Of a stretch of DNA of 31,740 nt, positions 21,578 through 28,430 are shown in pieces. A program made the position numbers and the translations under genes. How positions within the stretch are numbered: position 1 is the first letter of the stretch; each line of letters starts with the position of its first letter. The stretch comes from Prevotellaceae bacterium UBA4336 (GTDB taxonomy: Bacteria > Bacteroidota > Bacteroidia > Bacteroidales > Bacteroidaceae): the NCBI GenBank assembly GCA_002394305.1, contig DGTM01000006.1:1-31740 (forward strand), written 5' to 3'. Under the pieces are notes generated by a model. That model was not told where the DNA came from, searched no databases, and was given only the letters and a program-made list of their open reading frames with translations.

Positions 21578-21611
21578 CCCCTCTCTCCCGGGAGAGGGGG
21601 TGGGGTGAGGC
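21578..21611. repeat. Intergenic copy of the GC-rich palindromic element
   Basis: CCCCTCTCTCCCGGGAGAGG continues into a GGGTGGGGTGAGG tail, between fmt and the DUF1080 gene. It has the hairpin-plus-G-rich-tail layout of the copies inside mutS2 and fmt. It has no T-tract on either side, so it is a repeat rather than a good terminator. Confidence 0.7.
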
Positions 21612-21613
21612 TT

Positions 21614-22609
21614 CTAAAGTTCCTTTACGTAGATGTTCCTGAAGTAGCAGCGGCTGCCGTGAGCCTGCATTTCAATCTGTTCGCGCGGGAAGATGGGCTG
21701 CTTGCGGTCCCAGTAGTTCTCAAGGACAACGTCGTCCACAACCTTCACGCCGTTGAGCCAGACGGTCACCTTCTCGCCCTTCATGACGATGCGGAAGGTG
21801 TTCCATTCGCCGAGTTTGTTGTCCTCGACGCTTGTCGGTGTGGAGGGGTTCTTCTGGTTGTTGTAGAGTCCGCCCGAACCGACTTGTGCGCCGACGTTGG
21901 TGCGGCGGATATCCCATATCTGAACTTGTGGCGCACCACGCAGATAGACGCCGGCATCGGGTTCCTTGCCGTTGGGGTCAAGCATCCAGTCGACGAGGAG
22001 TTCGAAGTCGCCGTACTGCTTCACTGTACAGATGTTGTCCCATCCGTGACCGATGTAGAGCATGTTTCCGTCCTCTACGACCCAGTCGCGGCGCATCAGC
22101 TCGTCGGCCTTCTCTTGTGCCTTTGCGAGTTCTTGGCTGGTCATCTTGGAGCGTGCGATGGGGTTCTCCACGAGGCCTTTCCAGCCTTCCAAGTCCTTAC
22201 CGTTGAAGAGGCAGACGAAACCTTCCTCGTTCTTGTCGGCAGCGGCAAGCCAAGCCTTTGCTTCCTTCTTCTGTTTTCCCTTGAGCATGGGGATGATGGC
22301 TGAGAGTGCCTGGCGCGTTGCCGTTCCGTTGTATTCGGGGTGTGCTGCCAGTATGGACCAGACGGTCTGTGCGGCTGTCGGAGCGATGTCTTCGTCCTCC
22401 AGGAGCGATGTGGCAAAGGTCAGGGCTTGGTAGGTTCCTGTCTGGGCCATGAGCTGAAGTGTGGCTTGGCGTTGCTGCAGGTCGTTGGTCTGCTCGTAGA
22501 TGTGACGCAGATAGATGGTCTGGTTTTCGGGCGTCAAGTTTTCTCCCTTTGCTCCTACAAAGGGGAGGAGAATAAGCAAAAGCGTTGATATAATAGATTT
22601 CAAGTTCAT
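21614..22609 (-). CDS. Secreted DUF1080 (3-keto-disaccharide hydrolase-like) protein
   Basis: This 331-residue protein has a signal peptide (MNLKSIISTLLLILLPFVGAKG), an N-terminal helical region (~25-125, alternating helices with Leu/Ala as in HEAT-like repeats) and a C-terminal concanavalin-like DUF1080 domain. The latter begins FVCLFNGKDLEGWKG and continues WVVEDGNMLYIGHGWDNICTVKQYGDFELLVDWML, PDAGVYLRGAPQVQIWD and WNTFRIVMKGEKVTVWLNG. DUF1080 proteins include 3-keto-disaccharide hydrolases and carbohydrate binders; the real substrate is unknown. Start at ATG 22609; the open frame extends further upstream, but across the mce terminator and in non-protein-like sequence. The signal-peptide codons include a palindrome (CTCCCTTTG ... 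CAAAGGGGAG). Confidence 0.85.
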   Translation of the reverse strand: MNLKSIISTLLLILLPFVGAKGENLTPENQTIYLRHIYEQTNDLQQRQATLQLMAQTGTYQALTFATSLLEDEDIAPTAAQTVWSILAAHPEYNGTATRQALSAIIPMLKGKQKKEAKAWLAAADKNEEGFVCLFNGKDLEGWKGLVENPIARSKMTSQELAKAQEKADELMRRDWVVEDGNMLYIGHGWDNICTVKQYGDFELLVDWMLDPNGKEPDAGVYLRGAPQVQIWDIRRTNVGAQVGSGGLYNNQKNPSTPTSVEDNKLGEWNTFRIVMKGEKVTVWLNGVKVVDDVVLENYWDRKQPIFPREQIEMQAHGSRCYFRNIYVKEL

Positions 22610-22629
22610 AGTGTATGCATTTTTAGTGT

Positions 22630-22662
22630 TAAAAAAAGCCCCTCTCGTGCGGGAGAGGGGCT
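22630..22662 (-). terminator. Rho-independent terminator of mce
   Basis: AGCCCCTCTC (22637-22646) pairs perfectly over 10 bp with GAGAGGGGCT (22653-22662). Read on the minus strand, the hairpin is followed directly by seven T (22631-22637 as A on plus). It lies 40 bases after the mce stop. Its arms resemble the dispersed CCCCTCTC hairpin element. Confidence 0.85.
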
Positions 22663-22701
22663 CTTCCCTTCGGTCAGATAGGCTGAAAGGGCTGATGGTT
22701 T

Positions 22702-23106
22702 TTATTCTTCGCAAAGCTCGGTGAGGATGCCGCAAGTGCTCTTCGGATGGAGGAATGCGATGTGGAGGCCGTCGGCGCCCTTGCGGGGAGCCTTGTCGAT
22801 GAGGCGGATGCCCTTCTCGTCGCACATGGCAAGAGCTTCGCTCACGCCGTCCTCCACCTTGAAGGCCACGTGGTGTACGCCGCGTCCGCCGTTGTCGAGG
22901 AACTTCTGCACGGTGCTCTCGGGGCAAGTGGGTTCGAGAAGCTCGAGCTTCACTTCGCCGACCTTCAGGAAAGCTGTCTTTACCTTCTGGTCCTCTACAA
23001 CTTCTGTCTTGTAAACCTCCAGGCCGAGTACATCCTGGAAATAGGGCAGTACTGCGTCGATGCTCTGCACGGCGATGCCCAGATGTTCAATGCGTGAAAT
23101 CTTCAT
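22702..23106 (-). CDS. mce: Methylmalonyl-CoA epimerase
   Basis: This 134-residue glyoxalase/VOC-fold cytosolic enzyme interconverts (R)- and (S)-methylmalonyl-CoA, the link between succinate and propionate formation in Bacteroidales. Motifs: IEHLGIAVQSID at the start (metal His), ELLEPT, GRGVHHVAFKVED (second metal His), and the terminal Glu region LHPKSTCGILTELCEE. Length is typical. It has its own complete promoter and a strong terminator, so it is monocistronic. The methylmalonyl-CoA decarboxylase genes often found beside it are not here. Confidence 0.95.
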   Translation of the reverse strand: MKISRIEHLGIAVQSIDAVLPYFQDVLGLEVYKTEVVEDQKVKTAFLKVGEVKLELLEPTCPESTVQKFLDNGGRGVHHVAFKVEDGVSEALAMCDEKGIRLIDKAPRKGADGLHIAFLHPKSTCGILTELCEE

Positions 23107-23155
23107 GTTGTGATATTTTTAATTGTTTTTAATAGGTTTGTTGTTAAAAGCACTG

Positions 23156-23186
23156 CAAAGTTATGCTTTTTTTTGCGAATGGCAAA
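23156..23186 (-). promoter_or_regulatory. Complete Bacteroidetes promoter for mce
   Basis: On the minus strand TTTG (23183-23186), 19 bases of spacer, then TAACTTTG (23156-23163). Both boxes and the spacing fit the Bacteroidetes consensus. It is about 50 bases upstream of the mce ATG. Confidence 0.75.
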
Positions 23187-23202
23187 GCCTTGGGGCGTAT
23201 TT

Positions 23203-25599
23203 TTACAGTTCTATCAGCACTCGGGCGTTAATCATACGGCCGGTGAGGTAGTTGGGGACTGCGTACTGATGGTTCGAGATGTCGGTTATCCAGTAGTAGC
23301 TGCTCACGTTGTCGAGGCCGAAGATGTTGAAGCAGTCGAGGCCGAGCCAGATGTTGCGCAGGTACTTGGCACGCCGCAGGTGTTGGTCCTCGTTGTTGAT
23401 GAGGCGGTAGTTCATGCCGATGTCGAAACGACGGTAGGCTGGTGCGCGGAAGGCGTTGCGCTCCAGTCCGGTATGTGGCGGGCCGAAGGGCAGTCCGCCA
23501 GCAATGGAGGCCTTGAGGTTCATCTTCCATCGTGTTGTGCCCGGGAAGTAGTCGGAGAAGAAGAGGTTGATGTTGTAGCGCTGGTCGGTGGGCTGCGGGA
23601 TGGCTTTCCCGTTCAGGTTCATCGAGGCTTTCATCAGGCCGAAGCTGACCCACGAGTCGGTGCCGGGCACGAATTCTCCGTAGAGCTTGATGTCGGCTCC
23701 GACGACGTAGCCGGTGGCGAGGTTGTTGCCGTAGTAGACGACCTTCAGGTTGTCCACGTTGTAGGGATTCATCTTCCATTGTGCCTTGTAGTAGGCTTCG
23801 GCTGTGAGCTTGAAGGGCCGGTTTGCAATCTTGAACTTGTACTCCATGCCTGCGACGACTTGGAACGAGCGTTGCGACTTGATGTCCTTGTTGAGCTGGA
23901 CCGTGGTGTTGCCGGCCTGGGTGACGGTGTCGCGCAGTTCCTTGTAGAATGGGCGCTGGTTGTAGAGGCCGAGGGCGAGACGGAAGGTGAAGTCGTCGTT
24001 TGCGGCCGGGACGAAGCCGATGCTGGCGCGTGGGCTGAAGAGCCACTCCTTGTTCCAGCTCCAGTAGCTGAGTCGCATGCCGTAGTTGAAGCTGAGGATG
24101 CCGAGCCTGCTTTCCTTTCGGTAGGTGTCCTGGGCATAAAGTTCCAGGTGGTTGGAGTTGATGTCGTTGGCGGCTCTCATGTTATAGATGACCTGGAGGT
24201 CGTTGCCTGTGTGGGGCACGCTGTAGCCGCTGCTGTCGCGGTACTCCCATTCGTTCGAGTTCTCGCGCACCTTCTCGTGCTTCCATCCGATGCCTGTCTG
24301 CATCTGGTGGCTGCCTTTCTTCAGGTCGTAGGCCAGCTTGACGGACTGTACGGAGCTGTAGAGGAAGTTGCGTGCGTGCTCCATGTAGGAGCCTACGCCG
24401 AGTTGTTCGTCGCCGTTCGTCTCGTTCAGCCAGTATTGTCCCTGTATGTCGTAGGTCTCTTTCTCGCGGTTGCTGAAGGCCGATGCCGTGAGGCTCAGGG
24501 CTCCCGAAGTGCCCAGGCGCCTGGCTGCACGGACGGTGCCGAAGAGTGTCTGGAACTGGTCCTCTTCCTTGCCGTCGAAATAGACCTTGAAGCTCTTCAC
24601 GTCCTCCATGGTGCCGAACTTCGTCTCGCGGTCGGAGGGCTTGAAGTTGAAGTTGTTGCGGTTGATGTAGACGATGGCGTCGAAGGTCCAGTCCTGCGAG
24701 GGGGCCCAGCGGAGGTATGCCTGGTAGTCGAGGAAGTTGGGCTTGTATTCGCCTTTTGTCTCGAGCGAGCCGAGCATGTACTGGTTGGTCTTGTAGCGGA
24801 ATCCGTTGGAGAAGGAGAACCGCTTGTTGCCGTAGCCTGCATAGATGCTTGCACCGAGCAGGCTTGCGCTGACGGTTGCCTCGAGTCGTTCGGGGTGTGC
24901 GTAGGTGATGTCGAGCACGCTGGACATGCGGTCGCCGTACTTTGCCTCGAAGCCGCCTGCCGAGAAGTTGATCTTCTCCACCATGTCGCTGTTGATGACG
25001 GAGAGGCCCTCTTGCTGTCCGCTGCTGATGAGCATGGGTCGGTAGACTTCTACGCCGTTGATGTAGACGCAGTTCTCGTCGAACGAACCGCCGCGGACGT
25101 TGTACTGGCTGCTCAGCTCGTTGTGTGTGCTGACGCCGGCTTGCGTGGCTACGAGCTCTTCTACGGCGTTGCCGCTGGTCGAGGGCATGCGCTTCAGGTC
25201 CTTCTTGCTGAGTTCCTGCATCGAGCCCATCTGTCGGCGTGTCTCGGCCACGGTTACCTCTGCCATCTCCTTGCCGCTCTCGCGCATCACGATGTTGAGC
25301 GTCAGGTTGCCTTGCGGCTTTTTCAGCACGCGGCGGCGTGTCTCGTAGCCAATCATGCTGTAGACGATGACCACGCTGTCGGCTGTCCGGAAGGAGAGCT
25401 TGTACTGTCCGTCCAGCGAAGCCGTTGTGCCGAAGGGCTGTCCCTCGACACGAACCTGGCACAGAGCCACAGGGTCCTGGCTGTCGTCCACGACCTTTCC
25501 CTTCAGATGCACGTTGGCGGTGTCGGCCTGTTCCTCCTGTGCCGACAGGTTTGCTATGCCCCAGAAGAGAGGCAAAAAGAGTATTAAGAAACGTTTCAT
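23203..25599 (-). CDS. TonB-dependent outer-membrane receptor
   Basis: This 798-residue protein has a signal peptide (MKRFLILFLPLFWGIANLSAQ), a carboxypeptidase-regulatory-like beta domain (VHLKGKVVDDSQDPVALCQVRVEG, ~30-110), a plug (~120-230: MPSTSGNAVEELVATQAGV, SSQYNVRGGSFDENCVYINGVEVYRP) and a 22-strand-type barrel ending in an aromatic/Leu-rich strand (INARVLIEL). It imports a ligand through the outer membrane using TonB energy. No SusD partner, FecI/FecR pair or glycosidase is adjacent, so it is not a standard PUL and its ligand is unknown. The 445-base upstream region holds two tandem-repeat arrays. Confidence 0.92.
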   Translation of the reverse strand: MKRFLILFLPLFWGIANLSAQEEQADTANVHLKGKVVDDSQDPVALCQVRVEGQPFGTTASLDGQYKLSFRTADSVVIVYSMIGYETRRRVLKKPQGNLTLNIVMRESGKEMAEVTVAETRRQMGSMQELSKKDLKRMPSTSGNAVEELVATQAGVSTHNELSSQYNVRGGSFDENCVYINGVEVYRPMLISSGQQEGLSVINSDMVEKINFSAGGFEAKYGDRMSSVLDITYAHPERLEATVSASLLGASIYAGYGNKRFSFSNGFRYKTNQYMLGSLETKGEYKPNFLDYQAYLRWAPSQDWTFDAIVYINRNNFNFKPSDRETKFGTMEDVKSFKVYFDGKEEDQFQTLFGTVRAARRLGTSGALSLTASAFSNREKETYDIQGQYWLNETNGDEQLGVGSYMEHARNFLYSSVQSVKLAYDLKKGSHQMQTGIGWKHEKVRENSNEWEYRDSSGYSVPHTGNDLQVIYNMRAANDINSNHLELYAQDTYRKESRLGILSFNYGMRLSYWSWNKEWLFSPRASIGFVPAANDDFTFRLALGLYNQRPFYKELRDTVTQAGNTTVQLNKDIKSQRSFQVVAGMEYKFKIANRPFKLTAEAYYKAQWKMNPYNVDNLKVVYYGNNLATGYVVGADIKLYGEFVPGTDSWVSFGLMKASMNLNGKAIPQPTDQRYNINLFFSDYFPGTTRWKMNLKASIAGGLPFGPPHTGLERNAFRAPAYRRFDIGMNYRLINNEDQHLRRAKYLRNIWLGLDCFNIFGLDNVSSYYWITDISNHQYAVPNYLTGRMINARVLIEL

Positions 25600-25680
25600 T
25601 ATTTATAATAACGAAGAAGCCCCTCGTTTTTGTATGTAACCCCGCAACTTTTTTTCTCTTTCCCCGCGAGGTGGGTCCAT

Positions 25681-25741
25681 TAAGCACGCTTCGTTGACGA
25701 ACTAAGCACGTGTCGTTGACGAACTAAGCACGTGTCGAACC
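25681..25741. repeat. 22-bp tandem repeat, family 2 (three copies)
   Basis: TAAGCACG begins at 25681, 25703 and 25725, exactly 22 bases apart. The unit is TAAGCACGTGTCG followed by TTGACGAAC; copy 1 reads CGCTTCG and copy 3 is shortened to TAAGCACGTGTCGAACC. The unit contains the palindrome CACGTG and the near-dyad TCGTTGACGA. Confidence 0.85.
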
Positions 25742-25778
25742 AGAAATAGGAGCGTGCTGTTTCGCATATCAGAGCCTT

Positions 25779-25905
25779 GTTCTTCCTAAAAAAGCGTTAG
25801 GCTCTTCCTAAAAAAGCGCTAGGCTCTTCCGGAATAAGCGCTAGGCTCTTCCGAGATAAGAGCTAGGCTCTTCCGGAATAAGCGCTAGGCTCTTCCGGAA
25901 CAACC
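25779..25905 (-). repeat. 22-bp tandem array, family 1 in opposite orientation (six copies)
   Basis: Copies begin at 25779, 25801, 25823, 25845, 25867 and 25889, exactly 22 bases apart. On the plus strand the core is GCTCTTCCGGAATAAG plus CGCTAG. On the minus strand it reads CTTATTCCGGAAGAGC, identical at 15 of 16 bases to the core at 8438-8591. The first two copies have CCTAAAAAAG in place of CCGGAATAAG. Confidence 0.92.
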
Positions 25906-25969
25906 CTGTGCGATGTTCGTCGACGAGGCACGGCAAACCTGGCCCTTGAACGTGTTTTTCGCCCCGACG

Positions 25970-26007
25970 CCCAATTTTGAATTTAATAATTTTGAATTTT
26001 GAATTAA
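25970..26007 (+). repeat. AT-rich intergenic repeat (AATTTTGAATTT type)
   Basis: AATTTTGAATTTAATAATTT then TGAATTTTGAATT, an iterated TTTTGAATT theme. It overlaps the TTTG -33 box of the nitroreductase promoter. Confidence 0.55.
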
Positions 26008-26022
26008 AAAGTCGTACCTTTG
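25991..26022 (+). promoter_or_regulatory. Complete Bacteroidetes promoter for the nitroreductase operon
   Basis: TTTG (25991-25994), 20-base spacer, TACCTTTG (26015-26022), 22 bases before the ATG. The -33 box falls inside an AT-rich repeat. Confidence 0.7.
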
Positions 26023-26044
26023 TCGTGCAAAAGCGTTTGACATT

Positions 26045-26572
26045 ATGAAAGACTTCAGCGAACTGATAAAGACGAGGCGCAGCATGCGCCAGTTTACCGA
26101 AGAACTCCTGAGCGGCGACGATATGAAGCTCCTGCTGCGGGCCGGACTCATGGCGCCGAGCAGTAAAGGTCTGCATAGCTACGAGTTCATCGTGGTGGAG
26201 GACAAGCAGATGCTCCAGGCTCTGAGCCGGAGCAAAGCCGTGGGTTCCGACTTCCTGGCCGGTGCGCCGTTGGCTATCGTCGTGCTGGCCGACCCGCAGG
26301 TGAGCGATGTGTGGATAGAAGATGCCTCCGTTGCGGCCATGAACATCCTGCTCCAGGCCGAGGACCTCGGGCTGGGGGCATGCTGGATTCAGGTGCGCGA
26401 CCGGATGGACGCCGAGGGCCGTCCGACGGAGGAAATCGTGAAGTCCCTGCTCGGCATCCCCGATGGGATGAGGGCCGTCTGCATGGTTGCCGTCGGCCAC
26501 AAAGGCATGGAACGCAAGCCACAGAACGAAGACCGCTTGAAATGGGAGCGCGTACACATCGGACAGTACTGA
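26045..26572 (+). CDS. Nitroreductase-family flavoprotein
   Basis: This 175-residue FMN-dependent, NAD(P)H-using cytosolic oxidoreductase shows KTRRSMRQFTEE (FMN phosphate contact), LLRAGLMAPSSKGLHSYEFIVV, and the late block IEDASVAAMNILLQAEDLGLGACWIQVRDR. Its C-terminus lacks the long extension of NfsA-type enzymes. The substrate cannot be read from sequence. First gene of a plus-strand operon: the DUF2520 gene starts 31 bases before its stop. Confidence 0.9.
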   Translation: MKDFSELIKTRRSMRQFTEELLSGDDMKLLLRAGLMAPSSKGLHSYEFIVVEDKQMLQALSRSKAVGSDFLAGAPLAIVVLADPQVSDVWIEDASVAAMNILLQAEDLGLGACWIQVRDRMDAEGRPTEEIVKSLLGIPDGMRAVCMVAVGHKGMERKPQNEDRLKWERVHIGQY

Positions 26573-27285
26573 TTGGTGCGGGCAACATCGCCAGCTTCCT
26601 CGGCCGAAGCATCGGACATCCCTTCCTGCTGACCAGCGTCGGCGGACGGCAGCGGACGTGTCCCATCCCCCGAGATGCCGACCTCTACATCATTGCCGTC
26701 AGCGACAGGGCGATAGCCTCGGTCAGCGAGGAGATTGGAGACGTCGCGGGGCTGGTGGTCCATACCGCCGGAAGCGTGCCGATGGACGTGCTTTCACAGA
26801 AGCGTCGTGGCGTGCTCTATCCCTTGCAGACCATCTCGAAGGCACGGCAGATACCGGCCTCGCGCGTACCGTTCTACATCGAGGCTGCGCAGGAACAGGA
26901 TTTATCTTTGCTCCGCGAGCTTGCGGAAAGCATGGGGAGCAGTGCGGAGCCGATGGATTCGGAGCGCCGCAAGTACCTCCACCTCGCAGCCGTCTTCTGC
27001 TGCAACTTCGTGAACCGTCTCTACGGCATCACGTCCGAGTTGCTTGCCCGCCACGACATTCCCTTCTCCGTCATGCTGCCCCTCATCCACGAGACGGCCG
27101 ACAAGATGGACCAGCTCATGCCGGGCGAAGCACAGACCGGACCGGCCGTCCGCTGGGACGAACAGGTGATGAAGGCTCAGATGGCACTCCTCGACGATGA
27201 ACAGTGCACGTTGTATCAGCTCCTTAGCAAAAGCATACACGATGATAAACTACGACTTGACCAAGATACGGGCACTCGTCTTTGA
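26542..27285 (+). CDS. Rossmann-fold and DUF2520 domain protein
   Basis: This 247-residue protein has an N-terminal NAD(P)-binding fold (TVLIGAGNIASFLGRS, ADLYIIAVSDRAIASV, VVHTAGSVPMDVL), then a C-terminal all-helical DUF2520 domain (YLHLAAVFCCNFVNRLYGIT, LPLIHETADKM, GPAVRWDEQV). The arrangement resembles ProC/F420-type reductases, but the substrate is unknown. Start at ATG 26542, 31 bases inside the nitroreductase gene; the open frame continues further upstream but only as nitroreductase shadow. In Bacteroidetes it commonly precedes kdsC-like and maf genes, as here. Its 3' end overlaps the kdsC-like gene by 44 bases. Confidence 0.85.
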   Translation: MGARTHRTVLIGAGNIASFLGRSIGHPFLLTSVGGRQRTCPIPRDADLYIIAVSDRAIASVSEEIGDVAGLVVHTAGSVPMDVLSQKRRGVLYPLQTISKARQIPASRVPFYIEAAQEQDLSLLRELAESMGSSAEPMDSERRKYLHLAAVFCCNFVNRLYGITSELLARHDIPFSVMLPLIHETADKMDQLMPGEAQTGPAVRWDEQVMKAQMALLDDEQCTLYQLLSKSIHDDKLRLDQDTGTRL

Positions 27286-27760
27286 TGTGGACGGCGTGCT
27301 GAGCGCCGAGACCATTCAGATGAATGACGAGGGCGTGCTGATGCGTTCGCTCAACACGAAGGACGGCTACGCCCTGCGCCTTGCTGTCAACGAGGGCCTT
27401 CATGTCGCCATCATCACCGGAGCACACGAGGAAGCCATTCGCCGCCGCTATGAGGCTCTCTGCATCGAGGACGTCTTTCTGGGCAGTGCCGTCAAGACGG
27501 TCGCCCTACGGCGTCTGCTCGAAAAGTACGAACTCTCTGCCGACGAGGTGCTCTACATGGGCGACGACATCCCGGACTACGAGGTGATGAGGCAGGTCGG
27601 ACTGCCTTGCTGCCCCGCCGACGCCGCACCCGAGATTCGCGACATCAGCACGTATGTCAGCCACAAGGACGGCGGTCTGGGCTGCGTCCGCGATGTCGTG
27701 GAGCAGGTGCTGAAGGCTCAGGGGAAATGGATGGCCAGCGCCGATGCCTTCAGTTGGTAA
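27242..27760 (+). CDS. kdsC: KdsC-like HAD phosphatase (KDO 8-phosphate phosphatase)
   Basis: This 172-residue HAD-superfamily C0 phosphatase has the catalytic Asp15 and Asp17 in VFDVDGVLS, motif II in IITGAHEEAIRRRY, Lys in SAVKTVALRRLL, and motif III in YMGDDIPDYEVM. KdsC dephosphorylates KDO-8-phosphate in lipopolysaccharide core synthesis. Its short length without a lid domain fits the tetrameric KdsC family. I chose ATG 27242 (MINYDLTKI) because family members begin just before this strand; the earlier in-frame ATG at 27197 lies inside DUF2520. Confidence 0.9.
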   Translation: MINYDLTKIRALVFDVDGVLSAETIQMNDEGVLMRSLNTKDGYALRLAVNEGLHVAIITGAHEEAIRRRYEALCIEDVFLGSAVKTVALRRLLEKYELSADEVLYMGDDIPDYEVMRQVGLPCCPADAAPEIRDISTYVSHKDGGLGCVRDVVEQVLKAQGKWMASADAFSW

Positions 27761-27784
27761 CCACAAACAATAAGACAAAGAATC

Positions 27785-28408
27785 ATGCACTATAAAATCA
27801 TACTTGCCAGCAACTCCCCTCGCCGCAAGGAACTGCTTGCCGGGCTGGGCCTCGACTTCGAAGTACGCACACAGCCCGGGCTCGACGAGTCCTATCCCGA
27901 CGGACTCCCGACGGAGGAGATAGCGCAATACATCAGCCGCAAGAAGGCCGCGGCATACACACTCGGAGCAGACGAGTTGCTCATCACGGCCGACACCATC
28001 GTCTGCCTCGACGACGAAGTGCTGGGCAAACCGACGGACGAGGCAGATGCCGCCAGAATGCTCCGCAAGCTCTCCGGACGGACTCATCAGGTTGTCACGG
28101 GCGTCACGCTGACGTACAACGTCCAATCCCCAATGGTCAATGGCCAATGTTCAATGTCCAATGAAAGAAGGCAACACTCGTTCTCGTCGGTCAGCCACGT
28201 CACGTTCGCCGAACTTACGGAAGCCGAAATCGACTATTACGTCACGCACTACCGCCCTTTGGACAAGGCCGGTGCCTACGGCATACAGGAGTGGATAGGC
28301 TACATCGGCGTCACCTCGTTGCAGGGCTCCTACTTCAATGTGATGGGACTGCCAGTGCAAAAGCTCTACACCGAACTGAAGAAACTCGGTCTAATACATA
28401 ATATATAA
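27785..28408 (+). CDS. maf: Maf family nucleotide pyrophosphatase
   Basis: This 207-residue protein hydrolyses non-canonical or modified nucleoside triphosphates. Motifs: ILASNSPRRKELLAGLGLDF, the catalytic Asp70 in ITADTIV, GKPTDEADAARMLRKLSGRTHQVVTGV and YGIQEWIGYIGVTSLQGSYFNVMGLP. Residues ~111-127 (YNVQSPMVNGQCSMSNE) interrupt the strand-loop where other Maf proteins, as I recall, pass directly from GVTL to the RxxSF motif. The encoding DNA is a CAATG repeat. It is 24 bases after the kdsC-like gene in the same operon. Confidence 0.93.
   Translation: MHYKIILASNSPRRKELLAGLGLDFEVRTQPGLDESYPDGLPTEEIAQYISRKKAAAYTLGADELLITADTIVCLDDEVLGKPTDEADAARMLRKLSGRTHQVVTGVTLTYNVQSPMVNGQCSMSNERRQHSFSSVSHVTFAELTEAEIDYYVTHYRPLDKAGAYGIQEWIGYIGVTSLQGSYFNVMGLPVQKLYTELKKLGLIHNI
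28115..28165 (+). repeat. CAATG-rich repeat inserted in maf
   Basis: Five closely spaced CAATG units (CCCAATGGTCAATGGCCAATG, then TTCAATGTCCAATG) sit in frame in an otherwise conserved gene. The run looks like AT-rich intergenic filler rather than coding sequence. Confidence 0.7.
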
Positions 28409-28430
28409 TACAAAACTCAACATTCTACCC

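Larger units (their letters stand above)
25600..26044. other. 445-base intergenic region between divergent genes
   Basis: It contains, from left to right: a GC-rich TBDR leader, a 22-bp tandem repeat of one family (25681-25741), a spacer, a six-copy 22-bp array of a second family (25779-25905), a short unique stretch with GTCGAC, an AT-rich repeat (25970-26007) and the nitroreductase promoter. No protein gene is supported here. Confidence 0.85.

Noticed and set aside
22610..22927. An N-terminal extension of the DUF1080 gene into mce
   Set aside because: It crosses the mce terminator and mce itself. The ATG at 22609 gives a proper signal peptide.
23110..25587. An 825-codon open frame on the plus strand, opposite the TonB-dependent receptor
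   Set aside because: It mirrors the receptor almost end to end and its translation is a Val/Glu/Ala/Leu-rich mix with no domain or signal peptide. Codon bias in a GC-rich gene makes such antisense frames likely. The receptor has a full set of motifs.
26311..26541. An N-terminal extension of the DUF2520 protein
   Set aside because: It is out-of-frame nitroreductase sequence (Arg/Gly/Pro-rich). The Rossmann strand starts soon after ATG 26542.
25841..26557. A minus-strand open frame covering the repeat array and the nitroreductase gene
   Set aside because: It runs through tandem repeats and AT-rich filler, and lies antisense to a clear nitroreductase.
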